DNA of 36,646 bases from assembly GCA_947632145.1 (NCBI GenBank), contig CANRNW010000010.1, positions 1-36,646 on the forward strand, in the 5' to 3' direction. The DNA is from an uncultured Clostridia bacterium. GTDB taxonomy: Bacteria > Bacillota > Clostridia > TANB77 > CAG-508. The position numbers were made by a program, and so were the translations under genes. Shown here piece by piece: positions 19,336 through 29,362 of this stretch; within the stretch, counting starts at the first letter, position 1; each line of letters opens with the position of its first letter. The notes below the pieces were generated by a model, which worked only from the letters and a program-made list of their open reading frames with translations, ran no database searches and had not been told where the DNA came from.

Positions 19336-20983
19336 TTATTCTATTATATCTACTATCTTTTGTTCTAATTGTTTTATTTTATCGCTTAATTTTGCTATTT
19401 CTTCATCTTGTATATTCTCTGTTAATTTTTCCTCTTTGATAATAGACTCCATATCTTCTATTTCTTCTTTTAAATTTTCTAATCTTTCAATTATTTCTAA
19501 TCTTACATATTTATATTTATCTTTTACATCTATTTTTGATACTAAATCAATTGTTTCATCTAAATTATATGTCTCACCTAAACTTGGAATTGTTACTGGG
19601 ATATTTGTTTCTTCCAATATTTTATCTCTTAAAGCAATTTGTCCATCTGGTTCTCCATGTACCAAAAATATATGTTTTGGCTTTTGAATAAATGAATATA
19701 TAAAATTCATTAACCATTCTTGGTCTGCATGACCTGAATAACCTTCAATATATTCAATTCTTGCATTTACAGCAATTTCTTCTCCAAATATTTTTACTTT
19801 TTTTGCTCCTTCAACTATACTTCTTCCTAGTGTTCCAGGTGCTTGATAACCGACAAATAATATTGTACTATTTGGATTCCACAAATTATGTTTTAAGTGA
19901 TGTTTTATTCTTCCTACTTCGCACATTCCACTTGCAGATATTATTATAGATGATTCATCACTTTCATTTAAAGCTTTTGATTCTTCTGCTGTTTTAGTAA
20001 ACTTTAATCCTGGAAATTCCAAAGGATTATTTCCACTCTCAATTCTTTCTTTTACTTCAGGTTCAAACAAATCCATATTTGCTCTAAAAATCTCTGTTGC
20101 AGAAATTGCAAGTGGACTATCAACATATACTGGTGCTTTCATCAATTTATTATATTGTCTGTAAAATTCTTCTGTTTGTCCTTCTGTATCTTTCAATTTA
20201 TCTAGTTCAAATAATATTTCTTGTGTTCTTCCAACTGCAAAAGATGGTATTACAACCGTTCCGCCCTTATCTAATGTTTCTGAAACAATTTTTAAGAATA
20301 ATGATGCTTTATCATCATTTCTTAAATGTAATCTTCCACCATAAGTTGATTCCATTACTAAATAATCTGCATCATCTATCATTGTTGGAGAATCTAAAAG
20401 TGGTATATCATTATTTCCAATATCTCCTGTAAAAACAGTTTTCTTAGTTTTACCGTCTTCCGTTACCCAAACCTCTATTATAGCAGAACCCAACATATGC
20501 CCTGCATCATTGAATCTTACTTTTATATTTTCATCTACATCTATTATTTCATCATATTTTATAGGTACAAATAATTCCATACATTTTTCTGCATCTTCTG
20601 CTGTATATAATGGCTCTAAAGCTTCTTTTCCTTCTCTTAATCTTTTTCTATTTTTCCATTCATTTTCAACTTCTTGTATGTGTCCACTATCTGGAAGCAT
20701 TATAGAACATAAATCACAAGTTGCTTTTGTTGCAATTACTCTTTTTCTATAGCCTTCTTTATATAATTTAGGTATTCTACCTGAATGATCAATATGTGCA
20801 TGTGTAAGTAGCATAAAATCTATGTCTTCTATATTAAAAGCAAATTCAGCTTCATTTTGTATTTCCTCTTTTGCTTGCCCTTGATACATTCCGACAATCA
20901 ACTAAAAATTTTTTACCAGCGCCTTCAACCAAAAAATTTGAGCCTGTTACAGTTTTAGCTGCACCTAAAAATGTTATATTCAT
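19336..20983 (-). CDS. MBL-fold metallo-hydrolase with beta-CASP domain (RNase/CPSF-like), requires a +1 shift at C20893
   Basis: ATG at 20983 (RBS GGGAGGT): MNITFLGAAKTVTGSNFLVEGAGKKFLVDC then CGG; skipping the C gives GMYQGQAKEEIQNEAEFAFNIEDIDFMLLTHAHIDHSGRIP... (ORF 19336..20901). Confidence 0.92.
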
Positions 20984-21026
20984 ATATACCTCCCTTGTTG
21001 GAACAACTTTGGTCTCGTTCCATATA

Positions 21027-22547
21027 TCACTTATTGAATAATTTAAATTTCTTATTCATTCTTGCAATCAATCCTTCTATTGTGTTATATTCTAGTATTT
21101 TTTCTATATTTTCTTCATCAAATATTTGTAATGTTATCTGGTAATTTTCTGCTTTAAATAGCAACTCTATATTTTCTAACTCTATAATATTTGTATTTAA
21201 AATTTCCCTTACAACATCATTATTGATTTTCTCATTTATACTAATAGGATTTATTATATTCATTTTATATGCCATATCATATATCATTTCTTCTGTTCTA
21301 TATATTAGTTTACGCAATTGTTCTACATCTTTTATTTGAACATCTTTATATGGCAAGAACTTGTAATATCTAACTTTGTATATTACATTCATTACATCTT
21401 TTCGAGTTTTAGCTTGTTTTATTTTTTCTTGTATTCCTTTTATAAACTTTTCTTGCAAAAGTAAAATATTTGTATATAAATCTTCTTTATTATCTAATAC
21501 TTCTAAAATTTCTAGCATTTCCTTTGTTTGATTTTTTTCTTTTGTATATATTTTTTGCAATAATTTTTCACTCAATTTTTGTATATCACATACTATTTGT
21601 TTTTTTTCTTCTTGTATTCTATCTTCAAAATCACTTATACTAAGTATTTTTTTCCCTTCTGGCAAGCTTTTATTAGCTTTTGTAAACTCTTTTTTTAGTA
21701 CATTTACATCTATTAAACAATTATCTATTAACTTTAATCTTTTTTCTAACTTATTTTTCTTTGATATAATCTTTTCAAAATACTCTGTTTTATCTTCTAA
21801 TTTTCGTAATTTATCTTCATTTTCTTTTCTTTCTAATTCAAATTTTTCCTTTTCGTCTTTATATTTATCTAAATATAAAGTTACTGCTATTTTACACAAT
21901 AATATGAAAAACTCTTGGGCATCTTCCTTTTTGTATATTTTACTTAGAATATCTTTTAATTGTTCTTCATTTTCGAAATTTCCAGAATAAAGCATTTGTA
22001 TATTTTGAAATACCAAATTATATTCTATGCTTTCTATTTGATTTGTTTCTATATTCCATGACCATCCATCAAAATCCCTTATTACTTCTTTATTACCTAT
22101 ATTTTTCCCAGTATTTAATAATTCTTCTAATGAGCATTTTAGTATACTATTTTTGAATTTATATTCCCTATCTGTTAATTTAGAGATTGCATATAATAAG
22201 GATTGTTCATTGTATATTGATATAATTTCTTTTTTTTCTTTATTTACAATACATTTTTCTGGATTTTTTAAAAGTTCTTCATACTTTTCATCTGATGGCC
22301 TTATAAGCTCTAACTTTTGACAATTATTTTTTAAAGTTTCAACTATTTCTTCTACAAAATCATTTTTAGTTCTATTTAAATTTTTAACTAACGAAAAATC
22401 GCTATATGCCGCTTCAATTTTATATAACATAGAAAGAAGGAAATTTTTTGTATCACTTGAAAACTCTTTTGTTTCTAATATTTCTTCTAAGTAGTTGTTG
22501 TAATCTTTTATATTAAGTTTTTCAAATATATCTTCCTTCTTTGCCAT
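21027..22547 (-). CDS. Large hypothetical coiled-coil protein, 506 aa
   Basis: Long ORF; Lys/Glu-rich coiled-coil middle region; no family recognised. Confidence 0.75.
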   Translation of the reverse strand: MAKKEDIFEKLNIKDYNNYLEEILETKEFSSDTKNFLLSMLYKIEAAYSDFSLVKNLNRTKNDFVEEIVETLKNNCQKLELIRPSDEKYEELLKNPEKCIVNKEKKEIISIYNEQSLLYAISKLTDREYKFKNSILKCSLEELLNTGKNIGNKEVIRDFDGWSWNIETNQIESIEYNLVFQNIQMLYSGNFENEEQLKDILSKIYKKEDAQEFFILLCKIAVTLYLDKYKDEKEKFELERKENEDKLRKLEDKTEYFEKIISKKNKLEKRLKLIDNCLIDVNVLKKEFTKANKSLPEGKKILSISDFEDRIQEEKKQIVCDIQKLSEKLLQKIYTKEKNQTKEMLEILEVLDNKEDLYTNILLLQEKFIKGIQEKIKQAKTRKDVMNVIYKVRYYKFLPYKDVQIKDVEQLRKLIYRTEEMIYDMAYKMNIINPISINEKINNDVVREILNTNIIELENIELLFKAENYQITLQIFDEENIEKILEYNTIEGLIARMNKKFKLFNK

Positions 22548-22594
22548 TTGTAATTCCTTTCTTTAAAACTTAGAAGAGCTTTGTAGTCCTCATT

Positions 22595-25024
22595 TTATTG
22601 ATTTTCTTCTGTCTGTTCAGTTGGTTGAGCTGTTGGTTGAATTTCAACTGGCTTTGCCATTTTTAATTCTGCCAAAGTTTCTTTACTCCACAAAACCTCT
22701 CTTGGCTTACTTCCTTGATAGCCTGATATTACTCCTCTTTGTTCCATTTGATCCATTATTCTTCCAGCTCTTGCATAGCCAACTTTAAACTTTCTCTGTA
22801 TAAAAGATGTTGAAGCTTGTCTTGTTTCTACTACCAAATCTATTGCTTCGCTTAAAAATGGATCTGTTTCATCATCTTCATCGCTTTCATCTATTTCTTT
22901 ATCTGTACTATTATTTTTCTCTATTTTTTCTAAAATATCATCACTATATGTAACTTCTCCATTAGATTTCAAAAATTCTACAATGCTTTCTACTTCTTTA
23001 TCTGATATGAATGCTCCTTGTATTCTTGTAGGTTTTGATGCTCCTGATGGATAAAATAGCATATCTCCTTTTCCTAATAATTTTTCTGCTCCAACAGAAT
23101 CTAATATTGTTCTTGAATCTACTTGTGAAGAAACCGCAAAAGCTATTCTTGATGGAATATTTGCTTTTATTATACCTGTTATTACATCAACAGATGGTCT
23201 TTGAGTTGCAATTACTAAGTGCATTCCTGCTGCTCTTGCCATTTGCGCTAATCTACAAATTGCATCTTCTACATCTTTTGCTGCAACCATCATTAAATCT
23301 GCTAACTCATCTATTATTATTACTATTTGTGGTAATTTTTCTCCACCGCCCTCTTTTTCTAGAGCTTCATTATATCCTTTTATATCTCTAACATTTTTAT
23401 CTGCAAATAACTTATATCTGTTAACCATTTCTTGAACTGCCCAAGCAAGTGCTCCTGCAGCCTTTTTAGGATCTGTTACAACTGGTATTAAAAGATGTGG
23501 TATTCCATTGTATACAGATAATTCAACTACTTTAGGATCAACCATAACTAGTTTTACTTCACTTGGTTTTGCTTTATATATAATACTTGTTATCAATGTG
23601 TTTATACATACACTCTTACCAGATCCAGTAGAACCAGCAATTAGTACGTGTGGCATTTTTGCAATATCTGTAACAATTTCATCTCCACTTACATCTTTAC
23701 CTAATGCAAATGCTAGTTTTGATTTTTCATCTTTAAATTTATCTGTATCAATTATTTCTCTTAAATGTACAACTTGTTTTTCTTTGTTAGGAACTTCTAT
23801 ACCTACTGCTTGTTTTCCTGGTATTGGTGCTTCAATTCTTATACTTTCTGCTGCTAAATTAAGAGCAATATCATCTGCTAAATTTGCGATTTTGCTAACT
23901 CTAACACCTTCTGCAGGTTTTAACTCATATCTAGTTATTGCAGGACCTACTGAAACCTTTTCTACCTTTGCTGATACACCGAAACTATATAATGTTCTAT
24001 TTAATTTATTAGCAGTTTCAGCTAAAGATTTTTTCTCTGTTCCGCCCTTACTATCTCCAGCTTTCATTAAATCTAATGGAGGGAATTCATAATTTTCATC
24101 TTCTACTGTTAATGTATGTTCTAGAACTAATACTTGTTTTGTTTTGTCTTCTTTTATCTCTTCTTCTTGTTTAAAGAACTTCTCTTCTGCATTTTTTTCT
24201 TCTAGTTCTGATTGCATTTTTCCTTCATCTACATCTATGTCTGGAACAATTGAATGTTTTTTAAATCTATTATTTTCTACTCCAAGTGTATTTAAATCAT
24301 CTGGTCCGTGCTCATACTTTCTTATTTTACTATTTGCATCATTTATATTGATTGTTATTTGATCATCTAATATATCTTCTGATATAGTTTTTGGAAATTG
24401 TTTCCTTTTTTCCTTTAACTCTTGTCTTTCTTGTCTGATTTTTTCTCTATTTTGTCTATTCATTTCCCTATTATCTTTAGTTTTTTCAACAGCATCTGCC
24501 AACATCTCTGATGGTTTAAACCCAAACACGAAAATTGCTAATGCCAATCCTATTCCTATAATTAGTATAATTGTGCAAGGTATTCCAATTAGCTTTACTA
24601 AAGGTGTAGCAATCATTGTTCCATAAGCTCCTCCACCTTTATTTTGCGTTCCTAGTTTATACCCATTTGTTACTACATCCCAATATTCACCGTTTTGAAG
24701 TGTTTCACTTGGCATTTGAATAATTGTCATAATAATTGCAATACACGTTAATATTACTGCTACTTGCAAAAACTTTTTTCCCATATATTCTTTATCTTCA
24801 CATACAAGATAAATTGCCATTAAAAATAATGCCATAGGCACTAAATATTTAATCCATCCTATAATTCCTCCTAAGAAACTATTTAAAGTATGTCCAATAT
24901 CTCCTTGGTTACCATATATTAGTATTGCTGAAATTATGCTTGAAATTATAAGAATAATAAGTTCTAAATCTATATTCGCTACTTTATTTTTCTTTTTGCT
25001 TCTTCTTTTTGCCATTTTTTTCAT
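22595..25024 (-). CDS. ftsK: DNA translocase FtsK/SpoIIIE
   Basis: N-terminal TM helices, HVLIAGSTGSGKSVCINTLITSIIYKAKPSEVKLVMVDPK, C-terminal winged helix gamma. Confidence 0.96.
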   Translation of the reverse strand: MKKMAKRRSKKKNKVANIDLELIILIISSIISAILIYGNQGDIGHTLNSFLGGIIGWIKYLVPMALFLMAIYLVCEDKEYMGKKFLQVAVILTCIAIIMTIIQMPSETLQNGEYWDVVTNGYKLGTQNKGGGAYGTMIATPLVKLIGIPCTIILIIGIGLALAIFVFGFKPSEMLADAVEKTKDNREMNRQNREKIRQERQELKEKRKQFPKTISEDILDDQITININDANSKIRKYEHGPDDLNTLGVENNRFKKHSIVPDIDVDEGKMQSELEEKNAEEKFFKQEEEIKEDKTKQVLVLEHTLTVEDENYEFPPLDLMKAGDSKGGTEKKSLAETANKLNRTLYSFGVSAKVEKVSVGPAITRYELKPAEGVRVSKIANLADDIALNLAAESIRIEAPIPGKQAVGIEVPNKEKQVVHLREIIDTDKFKDEKSKLAFALGKDVSGDEIVTDIAKMPHVLIAGSTGSGKSVCINTLITSIIYKAKPSEVKLVMVDPKVVELSVYNGIPHLLIPVVTDPKKAAGALAWAVQEMVNRYKLFADKNVRDIKGYNEALEKEGGGEKLPQIVIIIDELADLMMVAAKDVEDAICRLAQMARAAGMHLVIATQRPSVDVITGIIKANIPSRIAFAVSSQVDSRTILDSVGAEKLLGKGDMLFYPSGASKPTRIQGAFISDKEVESIVEFLKSNGEVTYSDDILEKIEKNNSTDKEIDESDEDDETDPFLSEAIDLVVETRQASTSFIQRKFKVGYARAGRIMDQMEQRGVISGYQGSKPREVLWSKETLAELKMAKPVEIQPTAQPTEQTEENQ

Positions 25025-25034
25025 TCCTTTCGCT

Positions 25035-25097
25035 TTTGGTTAAAAAAATCAAGAATTTGGAAATCATACTTTGTCTTGTGACTTCCAAATTCCTGAC
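25035..25097 (-). terminator. Long-stem rho-independent terminator upstream of ftsK
   Basis: Minus: TCAGGAATTTGGAAGTCA-loop-TGATTTCCAAATTCTTGA followed by TTTTTTT. Confidence 0.8.
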
Positions 25098-25108
25098 TTC
25101 CAGAAAAA

Positions 25109-25600
25109 TTATTTTAACTCACTTCTATCTTTTTTTATTTGCTTTAAGGTTTCATCTAAAATTACTTGTACTTCTGTAACTGTATCTGATAGAACATCTT
25201 CTATACCTTTTACTCTTCCTTCAAGGGTTTCTAATATATCATCTGCATAATCCTTTGTCCCTCTATTGATTTCTCTTGCCATTTCATTTGCAGTTTCTAT
25301 AATTTGTGCTTTTTGCTCATATGCTTTTCTTGTTATTTCATGCTCATCTATCATTGCTATAATTCTGTTTTCTGCTTCTTTAACTATGTCATCAGCTTCT
25401 TTTTGAGCTTCTTCTAATATTCTTACTCTTTCTTCTTTTACCCATTTTGCTTGTTTTAGTTCATCAGGGAGTTTTAGTCTTATTTCTTTTATCAATTCTA
25501 ACATTTCTTCTTTATCAACAATTCCTTTGCTAGAAAATGGTACTGCACGACTCCTTTCTAGTATATCCTCTAAAGTTTCTAATAATGTGAATATTTCCAT
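25109..25600 (-). CDS. Coiled-coil ATPase-subunit-like / DivIVA-like hypothetical protein
   Basis: MEIFTLLETLEDILERSRAVPFSSKGIVDKEEMLELIKEIRLKLPDELKQAKWV; gene neighbour of rsmD. Confidence 0.7.
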   Translation of the reverse strand: MEIFTLLETLEDILERSRAVPFSSKGIVDKEEMLELIKEIRLKLPDELKQAKWVKEERVRILEEAQKEADDIVKEAENRIIAMIDEHEITRKAYEQKAQIIETANEMAREINRGTKDYADDILETLEGRVKGIEDVLSDTVTEVQVILDETLKQIKKDRSELK

Positions 25601-25604
25601 TGTT

Positions 25605-26174
25605 TTACCCCTTTCGACTTAAAAACATAAGTTTTACTCTTCCATATTTTTTTATTTTATCTATATTTATATTTATTTCTTTAATTTCTTCTATATTTCT
25701 TTCTTCTTCATCTGTTTCTATTATAACAATTCCATTTTGGGCTAGTAAATCTAATTCTAATATTCTTTTTAGTGCATCTGTAGCAAAATCAGTTTTGTAT
25801 GGTGGATCTAAAAATATTAAATCAAATTTCATATTTTTGCTTTTTAATATTTCTAAGCATTTAATATAATCATTATTTATTACAATTGAACTTTCTGTTA
25901 ATCTTGTTTTTTCTATGTTTTTAGAAATTATTTCTATGGCTTCTTTGTTCTTGTCGCAAAATACTGCTGTTTTTGCCCCTCTACTTAAGCTTTCTATTCC
26001 TAGTGCTCCGCTTCCAGAAAACAAATCTAAAACTGTCGCATTTACAATTTGATTTTGAATTATGCTAAATAAAGGTTCTTTAACTCTATCTAAAGTTGGT
26101 CTTGTACTTTCTCCTAATAGAGTTACTAGTTTTGTACCTCTTGCGCTTCCACTAATAATTCTCATACATAGCCT
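25605..26174 (-). CDS. rsmD: 16S rRNA (guanine966-N2)-methyltransferase RsmD (start likely MRIISGSARG at about 26165)
   Basis: MRIISGSARGTKLVTLLG...TRPTLDRVKEPLFSII...VLDLFSGSGALGIESLSRGA...LIFLDPPY. Confidence 0.93.
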   Translation of the reverse strand, partial: RLCMRIISGSARGTKLVTLLGESTRPTLDRVKEPLFSIIQNQIVNATVLDLFSGSGALGIESLSRGAKTAVFCDKNKEAIEIISKNIEKTRLTESSIVINNDYIKCLEILKSKNMKFDLIFLDPPYKTDFATDALKRILELDLLAQNGIVIIETDEEERNIEEIKEININIDKIKKYGRVKLMFLSRKG

Positions 26175-26321
26175 CTTCGTTATATATTTTATTCCATAAA
26201 TTATATATGTCAATATTATTAACACAATTGTAACAAATATATAATATTGTTGTAATATACAATAATGGTATGATTATATAATATATTGTATATTTTTTCA
26301 ACTATTTTTGACAAAGTTATT

Positions 26322-28277
26322 CTATAAATATTCTCTAAGTAAATTGTAATAATTTTTTTCTAATATTAGTCTTGATATTTGTCTTTTTCCTTCAACTATT
26401 GTGCTTATTCTCTCTATATAATCTTTGTCAACCTCTCCACTTACTGATATGAATTCATCAGTTATAGCATTATACTTTCCTTTGTCTGTTATAAAACTTC
26501 CGTCAGAAAATACAACTAAAGGCTCACTATTTGATAATATGTCTCTTCCCATTAAAAGCCTAGAATCATATTCTACTCCAAATAAATTCAGTACAGTTGG
26601 TAATACATCTATAATGCTTCCAACTTTTTTTACTTCTATTGGCTCTTCTATAGTAGAATTCCAAATTATCAATGGCATATTACATTTTTCGAATACATCA
26701 TCTCTTTCATAGGTAGATAATTCGTTTAATTGATTCATTTCTAATCCATAAGGATAATGATCTCCCGTTATAACAATTACAGTATCTTCTAGTTTTCCTT
26801 TTTCTTTCAAATTATTTATTAGTTGTTCAATTGCTCTATCTAGTTCAATTTGAGTTGCTAAATATCCTCTTGCTTCTTCAGAGTATGGTAAATCTTTTAC
26901 TATATCCCAGTTTTTATTTACAATTGCATTATCACATTTATAGTAATTTAAATGTCCACTAACAGTCATATAGTATGCTAAAAATTTGTCATTATCAATA
27001 TAATCATCAGTTGTTACTTTAATCATTTCTAAATCACTATTTGGCCATTGATTACAATTCATTCTTTGTTCTAAACCTGTTCCCACAGCAAGAAATGAAT
27101 CATATCCCATTGCAGGCATATATTCATCTCTTTCATAGTAAGTTGATGAATGGTTATGATATGAATTAGTTGTATACCCTAATTTTTTAAATATATTTGC
27201 ATATGAATATGGTATATAATTGTTTCTTATTTCAGCTATACTCCAAACGCCTTCTTTTGGTATTAGTGATGTATCTGCCATATATTCTCCATCACCAGTA
27301 CTTACTGGATATAACGGAGTATAAAAATTTTTAAAGTTAAATCCTTCATTATATAATTTGTACAATGTTGGTGTGAGATCTTCTCTTATTCCTATATTAG
27401 AAAAGGATTCTGCTACTATTACAATCAAATTCTTTCCTTCAAACATTCCAGTATATTCATTTTTTTCACTTGGGATTTGAGTTTCCATATATTTATGCAT
27501 AGACTTAATAGTAGAATTACTTTCCTCTTCAGCTAAATCATCAAAATCTATGTCTAAAATATTGTATTCTAACATCTCATCTAATTCTTGTTTAGGTTGT
27601 GATAAAACTTTGCTTATAACTTCTATTGATTTTTTATCATCGTCCTTAAATATCAGTCTTTTTATATCTAATCTCATTGAAGTACATACTCCAAATTTTC
27701 TTGCCGTCATTATTAAAGATGTAGAATTATAATATATGTTTTTATTTTGATATATTCCCTCTCCATTCCATATATTTATACTTAAAATAGCACTTATCTG
27801 TATTAACACTAAAATTACTAATTTTATAATTTTTTCTTTTATAGAAGTTTTACTAAAATCTATTTTCTTTAATTTATGTAGAATAATAAATAAAATTAAC
27901 GGTAATATAAATAACACTATTGCACCGAAATTATTTTTTATAACTTCTAATATTGTTTCATAAAATTGAAACACTTGCTTACCATTAAAAAATGAATATA
28001 TTGATATCAAAGATTGATATATTTGGTTATACACAAAATGTGCACAAAATAATATACAAAAAAGTACAATTATTATATAAGAAATAATTTTATTTGCCTT
28101 TTCTTTTAAACAACTTGTTATTAACTCTAATACCATTCCTATTGGGATTGAAAATAAAACAATAAAAATTATTGATTTAGGAAATTGTTTGAAAGCAAAT
28201 ATAGAAAAAATAATTTCTTCGTATATTACCATTAGTACAAAAAACATTGTTTTTTTTGCTTTGTTTAATATTCGCAT
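26322..28277 (-). CDS. LTA synthase-like membrane sulfatase / phosphoglycerol transferase
   Basis: N-terminal TM helices; NLIVIVAESFSNIGI, FYTPLYPVSTGDGEYMADTSLIP, DTVIVITGDHYPYG. Confidence 0.9.
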   Translation of the reverse strand: MRILNKAKKTMFFVLMVIYEEIIFSIFAFKQFPKSIIFIVLFSIPIGMVLELITSCLKEKANKIISYIIIVLFCILFCAHFVYNQIYQSLISIYSFFNGKQVFQFYETILEVIKNNFGAIVLFILPLILFIILHKLKKIDFSKTSIKEKIIKLVILVLIQISAILSINIWNGEGIYQNKNIYYNSTSLIMTARKFGVCTSMRLDIKRLIFKDDDKKSIEVISKVLSQPKQELDEMLEYNILDIDFDDLAEEESNSTIKSMHKYMETQIPSEKNEYTGMFEGKNLIVIVAESFSNIGIREDLTPTLYKLYNEGFNFKNFYTPLYPVSTGDGEYMADTSLIPKEGVWSIAEIRNNYIPYSYANIFKKLGYTTNSYHNHSSTYYERDEYMPAMGYDSFLAVGTGLEQRMNCNQWPNSDLEMIKVTTDDYIDNDKFLAYYMTVSGHLNYYKCDNAIVNKNWDIVKDLPYSEEARGYLATQIELDRAIEQLINNLKEKGKLEDTVIVITGDHYPYGLEMNQLNELSTYERDDVFEKCNMPLIIWNSTIEEPIEVKKVGSIIDVLPTVLNLFGVEYDSRLLMGRDILSNSEPLVVFSDGSFITDKGKYNAITDEFISVSGEVDKDYIERISTIVEGKRQISRLILEKNYYNLLREYL

Positions 28278-28297
28278 ATAATAATCCTTTCATTTAC

Positions 28298-29230
28298 TTA
28301 TTTTTCTTCGTAGTCAATCACATCATAAAAATTGCAAAATGTGTATCCGTTTTCTTTATAGTAATCAATTACCTCTTGCAAGGTTTCATAAGTTAATATT
28401 TTATCACTTGCATCATGCATTAGCACTACCAAGCTATTTTTGTTTTCAGAGTACTTTTTAATATATTGTACTAATTGCTCTTTGGTTCTGTTTCCAGATG
28501 CATCTTCATTTAAGCAATTCCAATCGACATAAAAAACTTCATTTTCTGCTAATAGTTTTTTATATTCTTTTTTTACTGAATTATATTTTCCTCCAACAGA
28601 TCCACCAGGAAATCTAAACAAATGTGATGAATATTCTGGTACTGCAATAGCATTTCTTATAGCTTCTTCGGTTCTATTATACTCATCTAATAGAGTATTC
28701 TTACTAGCATATATACTTGAATAAACGTGGGAGTAACCATGGTTTGCTACATAATGTCCTTCTTCATATTCTCTTTTTACAAGTTCAGGATTTTGAACTA
28801 CTCTACTTCCTAATGTAAAAAATGTTGCTTTTACATTGTTTGCTTTTAATATATCTAATATTAGTGGTGTTATATTACTAGATGGTCCATCATCAAACGT
28901 TAAGAAAACTCTTTTGTTTTCAGGTGTAGAAGAATATATCTTGTCCATTTTTTCTATTCCAGATTCTGTATAAATAGGAATTTTCTTTGTAATTGATTTT
29001 ACTTCTTCGTTTGGTAAATTATCATCATTGCTTTCTGGGGCAAGTTCATTGTTACTTTCATTTTCAATATTTTCTTGTGATTTTGCATTATTTTTAGCAT
29101 ATTTTATTCCTAGATATGTGCTAAATGATACCACAATTATTACAACTACTAAAAAAATTAAAAATAAAATTTTATTTCTTTTATTTTTTGGTCTTTGATT
29201 CATAGTAAAGTCGTAATATAATTCATTCAT
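28298..29230 (-). CDS. Polysaccharide deacetylase (NodB domain)
   Basis: VFLTFDDGPSSNITPLILDILKANNVKATFFTLG, ANHGYSH. Confidence 0.95.
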   Translation of the reverse strand: MNELYYDFTMNQRPKNKRNKILFLIFLVVVIIVVSFSTYLGIKYAKNNAKSQENIENESNNELAPESNDDNLPNEEVKSITKKIPIYTESGIEKMDKIYSSTPENKRVFLTFDDGPSSNITPLILDILKANNVKATFFTLGSRVVQNPELVKREYEEGHYVANHGYSHVYSSIYASKNTLLDEYNRTEEAIRNAIAVPEYSSHLFRFPGGSVGGKYNSVKKEYKKLLAENEVFYVDWNCLNEDASGNRTKEQLVQYIKKYSENKNSLVVLMHDASDKILTYETLQEVIDYYKENGYTFCNFYDVIDYEEK

Positions 29231-29324
29231 CTATTTGCCACCCCTATATACAATATTAGACAAAATCAGTATTATTATACTACATTATTTACTATTTTTA
29301 AACAATATTTTATTTTTTTAACAA

Positions 29325-29356
29325 AAAAAGCGGACGATTAAATCGCCCACTTTATG
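29325..29356 (-). terminator. Rho-independent terminator after ileS
   Basis: Minus: AAAGTGGGCGATTTAATCGTCCGCTTTTTTT. Confidence 0.8.
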
Positions 29357-29362
29357 ATATCA

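Noticed and set aside
3422-20983. Explaining the four breaks as ordinary pseudogenes
   Set aside because: Apart from the single base, each gene is intact over its full length and is usually essential or important (alr, murT). All four have the same C|GGN signature. Sequencing or assembly artefact, however, is not excluded and is the main alternative.
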